Shown in pieces: positions 32,485 to 43,931 of a stretch of 64,000 nt of DNA. The number at the start of each line of letters is the position of its first letter. The stretch's first letter is position 1. The stretch covers positions 15,164,340 to 15,228,339 of the forward strand of contig NC_087081.1 in the NCBI RefSeq assembly GCF_026151205.1, in the 5' to 3' direction. A program made the position numbers and the translations under genes. The stretch comes from Bolinopsis microptera. Taxonomy: Eukaryota; Ctenophora; Tentaculata; Lobata; Bolinopsidae. The notes under the pieces were generated by a model. It worked only from the letters and a program-made list of their open reading frames with translations, was not told the origin of the DNA and ran no database searches.

Positions 32485-33936
32485 CTTTAAATGCTCTCAC
32501 TTTCATCCTCAAAGTTAAAAATGTTTTTAACTCCATCCCACTCTCTATACCCAAAACTATCCCGGATGATACACCAACCACTAACCAGGTTGGTTAAATC
32601 TTATGGTCAGATCATGAAACGGCAGGGCCATGGTTCTCAAGTGTCAAGTGTCAAGGTATGACATGGGCAATATCAATTGTAAGTCCAATGTTAGCATCTA
32701 CAAGCGGCTGAAATACTAGTAATCATAATGATCATGTACTAATCTTGCATGAAATAGTTTGCCTTCATCACCTTTAAGTTTTATTATACAGGGTGGCCCA
32801 AAAGTGACTACCCACACGCAACCTCTTAATAACTAACGTAATTCGTCTCCAAATTGCACCAAAATTTCAGAGATTGTAGATATAGGTCAAACTTAGATTT
32901 CCTGAAAGTTTCGTAAGCCACGCCCAATTACAGTGGGCGTGGCGTGACACTCCTTCTTTTTCACTATTTTCTTCATAAAATGAGAACGCTTTAAGCTAAG
33001 AACTCCAAATTTGTTGCAGACATTTGGCTTGATAATTTAAAACCTTTCTCAAAGTCTCAAGTTCATTGTTCAAAATTTGGCTGAGTTATGACCATTTCAA
33101 AATTCATCGGATACGTGATCCGAGCACTCAGTCAGTGATCTCTGCACTCAATCAGTGATCTCGTCACCCAATCTGATCAAGAGTAAGGCGTTAGCGTGTA
33201 TTAATGAGGTTCATTAGGCTTTACCAAACATACTGAGGAGATGACAACCTGATCATGATTGATTGGATACTGATAATGACATTGCTAGACAGTAAAACAC
33301 CAAATTCTTCGTAACCAATAGTAAGATACCCAACTGGGCCTCTTCGACACGTTGTACAATAAAAAATATAAGTTATAATAACGTCATTAAGCCAAAACTC
33401 AAAAGTTCGGTTAGTTTTAAAAGATGAGTTTGACGAACAATGACGGTGAAAATCATCCCGCAACGAAAAAATTTATGAGTAAGACACCATTGATTTGTAG
33501 TGACACGTGAGATTTTATTTATTTATTCCACTGCACACCGAAATGTTTAACCAGAGCTCTTTCACATATTTTACATCAACAATATTAATAATCATAACGT
33601 CATTGAGCCAAAACTCAAAAGTCCGGTTAGTTTTACAACCTAATTTGGTCGAACAATAACGTTCTTAATGACTAATGTTAGTCCACGTACACGAACGGTA
33701 TTGAGGAGTTTTAACATCTTTGAAAAGGAAAGTAGAAAGTTAGAAATACAGATCTGCCACATCATATCGACTAGGTAATTCCTCATTTTAAATATTATGT
33801 CAGTTCTAGTCATCACGCACAGATAAATTACAGACGTGTATGGTAACTACTCTCTGATAGTATGCGTAATACTGAAGTACTGATATCAACTTAGACAAGG
33901 GCTCAAAGTGCTCCTTAGTCCCATTACGTAGTCGGT

Positions 33937-34303
33937 ATTCCTTATCGGACATTATAATTGTCACGGACAAGTTCAAAGTTTTCACCAACCAAATTTTTCA
34001 CAGGCATAATTATTTACGCTTATGACCGCCCAAAAATGTCCAAACATATAATGTAAATTGAATACAGAGTGAATGTGACTGAGCGAGTGATTATATTTGT
34101 CCTCGTATTCTAATAAGTAATCGGCTACACACGTATCTACGCATATCATGTAGGGACACACACACTAAAAGTAATGGAAATAATAACCGGACTTTATTAT
34201 TCACGGAGCTTAATGCCACAGATATTATTTTCACGGACATAATTATTCACGCTAAGGTCTTCAGCGTGAAAGTGATGTCCATGAAAATTATGTCCGATAA
34301 GGT
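33937..34303. mobile_element. Foldback element, about 370 bp
   Basis: The arms ATTCCTTATCGGACATTATA... (33937-33970) and its inverse TATGTCCGATAAGGTAAG (to about 34303) pair over about 30 bases with few mismatches. A related GTCCGATAAGGTA occurs at 38734. There is no ORF. Confidence 0.5.
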
Positions 34304-34805
34304 AAGCTGATTGTAACACAAATCGGTGAAATTACATCACTGAAACTTTCAATAATGATACAAAATTATCTGGATAAATCAAATCTTACGGAGGATATCG
34401 TCTGGAGTCAATATCGAACAATATATTTATCAATATCATACTGATAGATTTTGTTTCGGAAAGAATGAGAATATTTGTTATAATCCTGTTATGAATACGA
34501 TCTCATTTATATTTTATAGATACAGCTATAAGAATATAAGTGTACCTACCTGTAATTGTATAATCTTTAAATCACTTCAGGAACAATGACCATCTACTAC
34601 GTCAAGGACAAAACATCGTCCAAATAGCTGACACTGGACAGATGCAGTGAATATACTCGACACACCTGATTTATAATTTTGCATCATTCTGGTTCATACC
34701 AGATTCTGAAGGCTTGGAGAGCACTGATGAACACACCACATACGGATTAATCATTTTCAAACTTTATATCTTATTTCGTCCAAATTTCTACCGGTATGAG
34801 ATAGA

Positions 34806-35456
34806 CTGTGCCCCAACATTTCACCGAGTGTGCCCCAACATTTCCTCGAGTGTGCACTGTGCCCCGACATGTCAACGAGTGTGCCCTAACATTTCACCGA
34901 GTGTGCCCCAACATTTCACCGAGTGTGCCCCAGGGACAGAAGGAAATCGCGGCATGTACGGAATCGCGATTTTTCCCATTATTTGCGACAAATTTTATGT
35001 ATAGTTTAATGTAAAGTCTGTAAAAAATCGCGGTATCGCGAATTTTGGCCAATATAATCGCGAAATCCTTTTACCTGAGGACCCCAGGCTATTATGTTCA
35101 TTAACATAAAGATTTGGCGGAATGACAGGCTGAGCGCGGCCCAGTAAGAAATCCTTTTGTCCCTGGTGTGCCCCAACATTTCCCAACCATTTCCTTGAGT
35201 GTGCCCCTACATTTCCCGAACATTTCACCGAGTGAGCGTAACATTTCACCGAGTGTGCCCCAACATTTCCTCGAGTGTGACCCAACATTTCACCGAGTGT
35301 GCCCCAACATTTCCCCAACATTTCCCCGAGTGTGCCCAACATTTCCCCAACATTTCCCCAACATTTCCCCGAGTGCGCCCCAACATTTCCCCAACATTTC
35401 CTCGAGTGTGCCCCAACATCTCAACGAGTGTGCCCTAACATTTCACCGAGTGTGCC
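34806..35456. repeat. 22-bp minisatellite in two blocks (34806-34935 and 35166-35456)
   Basis: Units of CGAGTGTGCCCCAACATTTC plus AC, degenerate, in two blocks separated by 230 bases that contain the dispersed repeat at 35084-35152. The overlapping ORFs on both strands are repeat artefacts. Confidence 0.9.
35084..35152. repeat. Dispersed repeat, also at 30045-30112
   Basis: Both copies share TTATGTTCAT, then GGCGGAAT(A/G)ACAGGCTGAG, then CCCAGTAAG. On the minus strand both read LLGRAQPVIPPNLY, so a former coding source is possible but unproven. Confidence 0.5.
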
Positions 35457-35627
35457 TAGGTTAACTGTGCCTTAACTGATTCAGTGATTCTCCCTCAAGT
35501 CTCAACTGTACGCTAACCTTGCCCCAACTGTGCCTTCTGTTTGGAAGCTGTGTCCAAACTAAAGCGTAAATTTTGAGTGTTTTTCAATACGCTGAAGGGC
35601 TTCGTAACAGTTATCTTCAATCAATAT

Positions 35628-35850
35628 TTACATGAACGAATCAATGACACATGTTTTAGCTTCCTGTCCCAATTTCAGGGCCTCTTTTTCACTGATGTCC
35701 GCGCGATGTCGACGAGACAAGGCCATCTCACTATCTTTCCTCATCATATCAGCGATATCTGTATCTACAGGATAGTCCATATTCCTAGATCTGCAGTAAT
35801 TATGCAGGACCATACAACTAACTATGATATTACATGCGGTGTTTAGTCAC
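35628..35850 (-). pseudogene. Scrap of a PIF/Harbinger-type transposase C-terminus
   Basis: The minus-strand reading ACNIIVSCMVLHNYCRSRN followed by an acidic and Arg-rich tail resembles the C-terminal helix (C-x-LHN-x-C) of HARBI1-like transposases. No catalytic DDE region is seen upstream, and no inverted ends can be tied to it with certainty. Confidence 0.45.
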
Positions 35851-37400
35851 ACAGTATCGGAGATATGTATGTTTTTATCTTATTCTACAGTTCGTATTTT
35901 ATCCTAACGGCTTTGTTTCAGGAATAATAGCCGGAAAAACATGATGGGTCGTTTGCAACCCAGACGAGTGTGTCGTATGCGAGTGGGTCGTATGCGAACT
36001 GTATCTTTTAAATTAAACGAGATACAGGTTAGCTTTTTTGGACATCTCATTTTAGCTGTCCAGTGACCTAGTGTGTTAGATTGCATTAAAATCGACAACC
36101 TTTAAAACTTGTCGTCCCTAATGGGTTACAATATTAATACCTTTTAATTTTCATATTATAGATTTTTGTGGGGAGTTGAAAGATATTTGTTTCGACACGT
36201 GACTGTGATACTGAGATTTCGTTGTCTGTCCGTCACACTTCTTCACCAGAAACCATATCATTTGTGTGTGGGAATTGATCATGCGACATATATTTTTTTA
36301 TAATTTCTTGTTTTCAATTTGGAAGATTCCAATAAAGTTCAAGTCGTCATTGAAAAATAGCAAACAAACAAATTTCTGTCGTTTAACTGTTCCCATTTTG
36401 TACATCGAAAAAACAATTCGTCATGACCGTTGCAAAACTCAAAAGTCGAAATTTTCTAAGCCAGTTATGCAATCTGCATGGAATTCCGTAGACGAATGAC
36501 ATATCAATGTTATTATCAACATGCAGCAGTGATGTCGTTTTCAAAAGCTGAAACTTTTGTTTAACTGCGTATTACGTACTACTACAAATATGGAGACAAC
36601 TGTTAGAGCTGATATCATTTCTTGGAGTTTATCGTTTAACTTGGATCAATCAAGATGGTGTCAAATGATGATCCTCGATAAGTCCCAAGACTCGCGATAT
36701 TGTTGGCAGTATAATAGAGGATCTGAAAATATTCCCGTCTTCTGTTTTTTTTGTTTTTTTTTATAGAACCCGTCCCAATCTCGTATCGGAAACTGACGAA
36801 ATTAATTTTTGAGTGTGAATACGGGTGGTACCTGCAGACGGTATTCCCGTATTATGGCCCCTTCTTTGTTCAGAAAGTAATAAATTTTGAATAGTTTTAA
36901 ATATATTTCTCCGATATCTGTATAGTTGTAACATCTGCAGCTAAGTAATATACAGTACAATTACACTAAGTGCAGCTAAGTTATCTACAGTGCAGTAAGG
37001 CCATCACCATCTGCAGACTGCCTGCACAGGATATATCTGCACAACAGTCTTTATAGTCAAAATTTACATTTCTCATCGCCAGAATTCATTCCTTAAGGCT
37101 TAAAGCAGGTTTTCCAAAATATTTTCCAGGTTCTCTCTCCTTGCACCCTTTTCGAGATCAACTGCTGCAAGCATAGTTCAAAAATTTCTGGGACTTCGCA
37201 CCAAGACCACTAAATTCAGTAAATTGTCACAACAAAATCTTGCTAGATTTATCATTTCTTATTGCCAGATTTGCATCCTGATAGCAAATCCGCTGGAAAT
37301 TTTTTCCGAAAAACTAAAATGTGCATTCCTTTTCGAATTACCGGGAAGCTGCCTGGCTGATTCTCTGGACCAGAAGGGACTGTATAGTGTATAATAGAAT
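35851..37400. other. No gene recognised
   Basis: AT-rich sequence with only short chance ORFs on both strands. Nothing supportable was found. Confidence 0.4.
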
Positions 37401-37511
37401 GTTAAAATTCCAATAAAGCATCCTGTATAGAAAAACGTAAACAAATACTCAAATATGTATCACCTCCCCATGAGTATCCACATCTATAGGATGCTTTATT
37501 GGAGTTTTAAC
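37401..37511. repeat. Short foldback, arms about 28 bp
   Basis: GTTAAAATTCCAATAAAGCA with TCCTGTATAG (37401-37430) pairs with CTATAGGATGCTTTATTGGA with GTTTTAAC (37484-37511), leaving a loop of about 53 bases. Confidence 0.75.
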
Positions 37512-37574
37512 TCGCCCAACTTTTTCCTCGCCTGAACATTTTCTCTTCCGTGATTCATTTGTTTGGGCTCGTGT

Positions 37575-37975
37575 CCTAGAGCCTCCATCTCATGTATTTT
37601 AGGTTAGAGGATACTTTGATAGACGTTATTGTTCAAAAATAATTCAAACATTAGAAATGATCTGTTAGCCTCACTTTACCCTCCATTAGAAGGAAAACAG
37701 GGGTCGGCTGGGCCGGCCTTCGACCTAGAGCCTCCATCTCATGTATTTTAGGTTAGAGGATACTTTTATAGACGTTATATTGTTCAAAAATAATTCAAAA
37801 ATTAGAAATGATCTGTTAGCCTCACTTTACCCTCCATTAGAAGGAAAACAGGGGTCGGCTGGGCCAGCCTTCGACCTAGAGCATCCATCTCATGTATTTT
37901 AGTTCAGAGGATACTTTGATAGACGTTATAATTCAAATATATATCATAACTTAGTAATGACTTTTTAGCCTCATT
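37575..37975. repeat. 150-bp tandem repeat, about 2.7 units
   Basis: Units begin CCTAGAGCCTCCATCTCATG at 37575, 37726 and 37875 (steps of 151 and 149). The third unit is more diverged and fades out near 37975. Confidence 0.9.
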
Positions 37976-38662
37976 TCCCCCTCAATTAGCAAACAATTTT
38001 TCTCTTCTCTTCGGATTCTGAAAGAGATCGATCTGACGAATTGATTGAACACGTTTAAACTTTTATTACATACTTGGCAGCTATCATTAGAAAACAAAAT
38101 GTAAAATGACTCGTTAGCCTCAATTTGCCCTCGACTAAATGCTTCACAAATTTTATTAATCGAAACTCAATTAGTTGAACTATAAACATGTGAAATATCA
38201 TATGCCTATCTTAAAAGTTCTTCCTGTGACAATCTTCTAAAGTTAAATTGGGAAAAACGTGGTCCATCTCGTGTGAACTTTCCTAATGACCAAAATACAG
38301 TCTTAAAATATTTCTTGTTTCATTGAATCATTTAGTCAGCTAAGCTAATTTATCATTCGATCCCACCGCCAGCTCATTTCCGGACTTGTGTCTTATTTTC
38401 AATTTTCAATTTTCTTCGTCCATCAAATTTTCCTGTTCAACGTCACTTATTATTGACTTTTTCCGCCAAGTGGCCCTTGAAAACATCATATACTATAAGT
38501 AGAGTTTTCTGTGCCTCCGGCAGACCAAGGAGAACCTTTCCGTCGTTAAATTATGGCACAATAAAGTTCTCATAGTTTTCATATTCCGGACAAAAAGTTT
38601 GAAGTGGAAAACTTTTTGAAAAAAATTCAACGGACTTTAACTTGGACGGACCCTAAATGAAT

Positions 38663-38738
38663 GGACTTTATTTGAACGGACATTAAGATGAACGTTAGGG
38701 TCTCTAGCGCTCAATTAATGTCCGTCCAAATAAGGTCC
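38663..38738. repeat. Perfect-like palindrome, 24-bp arms
   Basis: GGACTTTATTTGAACGGACA with TTAA (38663-38686) and its inverse (38715-38738) match at 22 of 24 bases around a 28-base loop. It lies near the right end of the 6.1-kb block. Confidence 0.8.
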
Positions 38739-38997
38739 GATAAGGTAGGTGTTTTAATTTTGAATGGGCGTGGTCTAAAATATTCGAATTTTCAAATTTT
38801 GACGACGGAATCTTCGAACCAGAAGGTACAGTATGCTATCTGCAAAGCAACAAGCTCAAATATAAAACACGGCGGAGCTATTAATGTCAACGTATGTCCA
38901 GTGACTTTTGGCCCACCCTGTATATGAAACCAATCACATTCACAGCCTTCCGAATGTAGGTACGGAGTTCAGAAAACCGAAAAAGTGTTTTCGGCTC

Positions 38998-39054
38998 ATA
39001 ATGATCATAATGATCATAATGATCATAATGATCATAATGATCATAATGATCATA
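38998..39054. repeat. (AATGATCAT)n, about 6 units
   Basis: A nine-base unit whose core ATGATCAT is self-complementary, so the array can fold on itself. A single ATAATGATCA also appears at 39293. Confidence 0.95.
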
Positions 39055-39568
39055 AGGAAACATGAACAAAAGTAATTTCCAGAAAAACTTTGAACAATTT
39101 TGACTCAGAAAATTTCCGGTCCGAGTCATTCTCGATACGTACCTTTGAAGGCAGAGCTCCCGCTTCCGAGCTCGAATTGTGAAGTGGAGGCCTGCCTTCA
39201 GAGATCGCAATACAAAGGGGCTCCCTCGAGTCCAAAATCGTATATCGAAGGGGTAGGTGCGGACTTCGAAAACCGAAAAAATGTTTTCACTCATAATGAT
39301 CAGGGTAGCACGAAACATGAACAAAAGTAGTTTCCAAGAAAACCTTGAAATATTTTGACTTGTTTTTTGTTCGTTACTAGCAAATTGCTAAGGTTTTGTT
39401 CGAAAAGACTTATATTAGTGATTCCAAGATTTACATAATAGCGTGAATTTGTCTTTTAGTGACCCATTCTTAGTGCAATGTGGTCTTTACAATGATTGTT
39501 GTTTTGAGACTGTATCCACTTAAAATTTCCATCATACTAATTGCTAAAAAATGTTTTCAGACAACACC

Positions 39569-41554
39569 ATGGTAACTTTTGTTGTACCAGTCCATACAAC
39601 AGGCAACCTATCTATCACCGAAGTAGAAGATTGCTTGGAAAAGATCCAAAAAGCTGATCAGAATATGAGGCAAGATGATAAAGATTCTGGTATTGACAAC
39701 AAGGGTCACCTAGAAACAGGAAATGCACTGGATGAGGAAAGACCCTCCCAAAGCTCAAACCACAGCACCCCATTTCTCTCCTACGAAGCAGTGATGTGGA
39801 CACTACACATCACAATATCCGTTATAGCCTGTCTGGACAGGTTCTACTGGAACATCTGGCCTCGGGAAACTTACAAGATTGGGGCTGGCAGCGCTGGTAC
39901 TGACAGGATACACCTGAAGGAGGGACCTTGGTCGGTCAAGTCCTTCGACATCATAGCACGTGTTTCGGGAAGGTTCTCCATTTTGACTCTCAATCTTCTG
40001 TTCATCGTGAGATTAAAGACAATAGAGAATTGGCTGGCAGAATCTTGGATAAATAGATATGTCATTAATTGCAGCAACATAGTGAAAGCTAACATGAGAT
40101 TGCACATTTGGAACGGAGTAGCTTTCTGCACCCTACTTCTCCTCCACGTTTGGAGCATCCTGCTTCCCTGCCTTTTCCACAGATACGGAGCACAGGTAGT
40201 CCCCGGGGACTTAGAGTACCCTCTCTCTGAGAGAGCACCGCCAGGGTTCAAGGACGCAGATGCTGAGGAGAAGATGATGAGCCTGCAAATGGATGATGTC
40301 TTCAGAATGGTAGAGATGACTGTGACTCTTGGCGTTCTGATTCCCCTGAGCAATTATTGGTTTAAGAAGCGATACCACATAGCTATACACATCCACCGTG
40401 TAGCTGCCGTCATAGTCTTCCTTGACATCGTTAGGAGACACTCCCACCCTCACTCGATATTTCTAAATAGCCCCGTATTCTTTCTTTGGTTGATGGAAAA
40501 GGCTTTCATGGCATGGACACAATCTGATCTGCAGAATTTTCATCGGATAAGATTAGGTGATGACTATATGGCTATCTTTTGGAAATCTTCGGCACCTCCA
40601 AGCACATCTGTCGGTCCAAATTTCTTTCTCAGGTTAAAAGACAGTTCTATGCCTGAACCTTTCCATGCATTCACGTCGTTCCAGAACAGGAATTTCCTTC
40701 GAATCAAAGATTTTAGGGATCACTGGACAACAGGAATTGTCATGAGGGTTTATCACAATAAAAGAAAACTTGCTCTCTGTAAAATAGATCGCACTTCACA
40801 CACTGGCCGTCTCTACACCTGCAACACTGAGTCATCCACCCTGGAAGTACGGGGCCCGTACACGGGCGAAATGTCAGAGCTGATCAAGCAAGCTCACCAC
40901 TCAACAGATTCCTTCTGCTTTAATAACATTGCACTGAGCATTACCAAAGGCAGTGATCATGACGATAAGAAAGTTTGGGGCTTCTCCATATCCTCCTCTA
41001 CTGAAGGGTCGGTGGTGCTCATCGGTACTGGCTCAGGAGTGAACTACCTGATAGATGCCTTACAAACCCGCTTTTTTGGAGGTCGTCAGTTGGTAATCTT
41101 GTGGAGCACACGTGACAGTGTCCTATACAACTGGATATCAGATCTGGTGAGTCAGATGATATCACCCGATGACGCCCACCTTAGGATAGTGTTAGCTAAC
41201 ACTGATAGGAGTGGGGTGGTGAAGGTCGCCTGGCCGCAAGGTTTAAATCAGAATCTGAGCAGAGCCGCTCAGATCGTTACTCATACAACTGGTCGGATTG
41301 ACTTCGGGAGAGAAATTCCAGTAAACTCTCATGTCTTCTTCCAGGGGTCCTCCAAGGTAGGGAAAGCAGTCAGAACCGCTTGCAAGAAGAACAATTGTTG
41401 GCTATACAAAGGGACGGGAGGTAAAGAGGTTGATAGCACTTCCAGAAAACCACCCACTGTTATTAAAAACCCATTAACATTTATCGAGGATCATAAGATT
41501 GATTCTTTAGAATTAGAGGATTCGGGGTACAATGATGAGTACGCATATGAATAA
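39569..41554 (+). CDS. Ferric-reductase/NADPH-oxidase-like membrane flavocytochrome
   Basis: A 661-residue single-exon product. After a soluble N-terminal tail of about 70 residues come several membrane spans. RLHIWNGVAFCTLLLLHVW places His179 and His193 fourteen residues apart, and YHIAIHIHRVAAVIVFLDIV with RRHSHPH gives a second His pair near 276 and 291-295; paired histidines at this spacing bind two haems in the NOX/FRE family. The C-terminal half fits a ferredoxin-reductase-like module, with HAFTSF where the FAD motif HPFT usually stands and VVLIGTGSGVNYL as the nucleotide loop. Expected role: moving electrons from NADPH across a membrane to iron or oxygen. I chose ATG 39569 because it follows a strong acceptor (TACTAAT branch site, TTTTCAG); ATG 39551 lies inside that intron. 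Substrate cannot be told. Confidence 0.7.
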   Translation: MVTFVVPVHTTGNLSITEVEDCLEKIQKADQNMRQDDKDSGIDNKGHLETGNALDEERPSQSSNHSTPFLSYEAVMWTLHITISVIACLDRFYWNIWPRETYKIGAGSAGTDRIHLKEGPWSVKSFDIIARVSGRFSILTLNLLFIVRLKTIENWLAESWINRYVINCSNIVKANMRLHIWNGVAFCTLLLLHVWSILLPCLFHRYGAQVVPGDLEYPLSERAPPGFKDADAEEKMMSLQMDDVFRMVEMTVTLGVLIPLSNYWFKKRYHIAIHIHRVAAVIVFLDIVRRHSHPHSIFLNSPVFFLWLMEKAFMAWTQSDLQNFHRIRLGDDYMAIFWKSSAPPSTSVGPNFFLRLKDSSMPEPFHAFTSFQNRNFLRIKDFRDHWTTGIVMRVYHNKRKLALCKIDRTSHTGRLYTCNTESSTLEVRGPYTGEMSELIKQAHHSTDSFCFNNIALSITKGSDHDDKKVWGFSISSSTEGSVVLIGTGSGVNYLIDALQTRFFGGRQLVILWSTRDSVLYNWISDLVSQMISPDDAHLRIVLANTDRSGVVKVAWPQGLNQNLSRAAQIVTHTTGRIDFGREIPVNSHVFFQGSSKVGKAVRTACKKNNCWLYKGTGGKEVDSTSRKPPTVIKNPLTFIEDHKIDSLELEDSGYNDEYAYE

Positions 41555-42085
41555 TGAACTTAAAGTTAATATGTTTTATTAAAATCTTAAGTTAAGTCTC
41601 TCGTGTTAACGTTTGAACGCTTCTTTAAAGACTTGTTTGTTATTATGCATGTGCATTTATCACATAACTTTACTAATTCACTTAGTAGCAACTTTATGTA
41701 ATAATATCGATATATTAACTAACATGATAGGAATTAATTTCACTTCTTAGGATTATAAAGTTAAAAACTCTCGCCGCGCCAGTGATAAACAGTTTTTTAA
41801 CTTTTAGATTTAAACTTTATCAATTTGAGTTATTTTTAGTTTATAAGAATTGAATGTTTTGTTTTTTATTTTAATTTGTTCCTAAAATTCAGGGTAAAAA
41901 GCGAAATTCAGAATAAAAACGGATTCAAGTAATTTCGTAACAGTTTTGTATTATTCGCGAATTTGTATAATTGCTAAATTAACGATATTGTAGGATATCG
42001 AAATAATTCATAATTTTAGTTACGATCGTTCTTAAAAACAAAAAGTATCAATTTAAAAATGTTATTAATAAATAATTTATTTATT
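41555..42085. other. 3' UTR and intergenic
   Basis: Very AT-rich. A poly(A)-like AATAAA lies at 41912. No ORF. Confidence 0.4.
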
Positions 42086-42400
42086 GGCTAGGTGGCTCAG
42101 TGGTTTACAGCACCTCAGTCTTTAAATCGATAGATAGGTGGTTCAAATTCCGGTGTCACCTAGTCTAGGAAGTGAGCTTTAGTTGGATCAATACAACCTC
42201 CTCAGTTGATTAGTCAGCCGAATTATTGGAAACGTGATTGGGGGTTAAATGGGTAACTGCCCATTGCAGTGAAGCTTTGGGCGAAGAAATTAGGGAATTT
42301 ACCGTTACCAACATAATTGTAACTATACCTTCGGTTTTCTGTAATTGGCCGGTTACTATCTAAACATGTTTGGATAAACGAAGTAAAACAAGTATCTAGA
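42086..42400 (+). mobile_element. tRNA-derived SINE (candidate)
   Basis: 42086-42165 has a seven-base acceptor-like stem (GGCTAGG with CCTAGTC), an A box TGGCTCAGTGG and a B-box-like GGTTCAAATTCC with one extra base. The anticodon arm no longer pairs, so it is not a working tRNA. The following 200 bases (GGGTTAAATGGGTAACTGCC, then GTGAAGCTTTGGGCGAAG) could be the SINE body. Confidence 0.5.
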
Positions 42401-42480
42401 ATCTATATACAAATTTTGTAAGAGCTCTTTGTTGAAAATTGAAAAGAGTAGTTTACTGTGAATTATACAAATTGTTTCAA

Positions 42481-43371
42481 TTAATACCCAGTTCCTACAA
42501 AAGGCAGTCTTCCCAAAATAAATGTATCAGGTATATCATGAGGCACAGACAGCTCACGGTAAACTGACTTCAGTACCACAATCTCATCTCCCACCCTCAC
42601 CTTGCCCGGTCACAACACCTTCCAGTAACTTCCAAAACAAGCATTGTTCCGGGCATCCGCCCTGAACGGACCATGTTTGTATACCGTGTCAAACACTTTG
42701 TTGTTCTGCTCACTTTTAAAGAGATTGATCATGAGGCTACATCTCGGGGTCATGCACGTTTACTCCAACTCCACCTGATCCCCAATTCTGACAGACAACC
42801 CTATTACACTGTTGGGGCACTGGGGCACTTGGGGCACTGTTTTGGGGCACTTGGGGGACTCGTCTGGGGCACTTGGGGCACTCGTCTGGGGCATTTGGGG
42901 CACTCGTCTGGGGCACTTGAGGAAATTTTGTGATGTACTTGAGGAACCAACTATGCAACTGAGACACCTATTTGCTATTACTCACTTGCTTGGGAAAGCT
43001 GAAGCACTACAGTGAAACTTCCAACTCCGGACCTTCCAGAAACCGTGCTCACCACCAAATTCGGTCGGAACCGTTCCATTTCCACTACACTTCCTGCTTC
43101 CTTGTTCATCTTGTCCAAAGTACTCACTGAAGTAATATGCACAGGGAGCATCTCTGTAGGTTTCTTATTAGGCGCGCTGAAAACTGGTAGGTTATGTTCA
43201 CCCGACAGCTTTCTTTCTGGGATGTACAACAGGGTGACTGGTTCCCCACCAAGAACAGATGTCAACCAATCATCAGCCTCTTCACAGACACTTACATATT
43301 CCCGCTCATCGGGACGAAGTTTTTGGAACTTCCGCCCAATTAGACTCGATCTGCAGATTTAATTTCCCGGA
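42481..43371 (-). pseudogene. MOSC-domain protein (mARC/MOCOS tail type), broken
   Basis: The minus-strand exon from about 43371 to 43053 reads PDEREYVSVCEEADDW, VTLLYIPERKL and ends MERFRPNLV before a GTGAGC donor. After an intron that holds a G-rich array, 42787-42481 reads IGDQVELE, RADARNNACFGSYWKVL, PGKVRVGDEIVVLKS and ends in VGTGY. The RFRPNLV and NNACFG motifs are those of MOSC domains, which bind a molybdenum cofactor sulphur. Two in-frame stops (TAA 42760-42762 and TGA 42610-42612) interrupt the second exon, and no N-terminal beta-barrel exon is seen upstream. It is probably a host pseudogene. Confidence 0.65.
42812..42920. repeat. G-rich 22-bp minisatellite in the MOSC intron
   Basis: Units of CTGGGGCACTTGGGGCACTC plus GT, with several GGGG runs on the plus strand that could form G-quadruplexes. 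Confidence 0.9.
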
Positions 43372-43589
43372 GGCAGAATGTCAAATCATTGTGTCTAACT
43401 AAGATGTCAGTCTAACTAAGATGTCACGTGATCGGATTAGGAACAGTTTTTCGCCGAAAAATCTCGAAGTTCGAGTTTTAAGTGATTAAATCAACAAGAC
43501 AGAGTACACGCACGAGAATATTCAATCTTTCCATTAGATGAACAAGAGATCATGAGCAACGAAAGAGTTGTATATTGGATCTGTGTAGT

Positions 43590-43720
43590 ATATCCTTATA
43601 TTTGCGCCTGACGGTGGTTTGGAACATTTGCCCCCTAGGGTTGGAACTACTGATAGAGGCCGTGTGCCTTCCCTGATCCGGAATGGCCTTGCAGGGGGCT
43701 CTGATATGTCGGGGGGAGGG
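43590..43720. repeat. Dispersed repeat, also at 48275-48400
   Basis: Both share ATATTTGCGCCTG, then CCCTAGGGTTG(G/A)AACTACT and a run-on of weaker similarity. The family is not identified. The rest of 43372-43931 shows no gene. Confidence 0.5.
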
Positions 43721-43931
43721 GGGTTGTGAGTTTCAAACTTCACACTCGGTTTCACTGGGCTTCTAGAATGGGTTTTTTTTTTCTCGCACCACAGTGAAAA
43801 TTTGTTTTTGTTGGTGTTTTGAGCCTTCGAAGCCTTTGTAGTGCCGGTGTAAACATGTGTATTGCGGACATTTTAAAGCGATGGTTGTCATTTGGGCACC
43901 CGAAAAAAAATTGCAAATTTTTTCCATCGCC

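Larger units (their letters stand above)
32788..38927. mobile_element. 6.1-kb block bounded by inverted ends
   Basis: The left end TATACAGGGTGGCCCAAAAG is matched by the inverted right end (TGACTTTTGGCCCACCCTGT, then ATA) with two differences in about 25 bases. TATA stands outside the CAGGG/CCCTG core on both sides, as for a TA-type target duplication. Each end has a nearby GGGCGTGG motif. The interior has no intact transposase, only a Harbinger-like scrap (35628-35850) and repeats. It may be one large decayed DNA transposon or the outer ends of two separate small ones. Confidence 0.45.

Noticed and set aside
34714-35464. Overlapping ORFs on both strands at the 22-bp minisatellite
   Set aside because: They are open only because the repeat lacks stops; the peptides are repeat translations.
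32788-38927. LTR-type element
   Set aside because: The end repeats are inverted, short and lack any gag or pol sequence between them.
42086-42165. Functional tRNA gene
   Set aside because: The acceptor stem and boxes are present but the anticodon arm does not pair and the T arm has an extra base; it is called a SINE instead.
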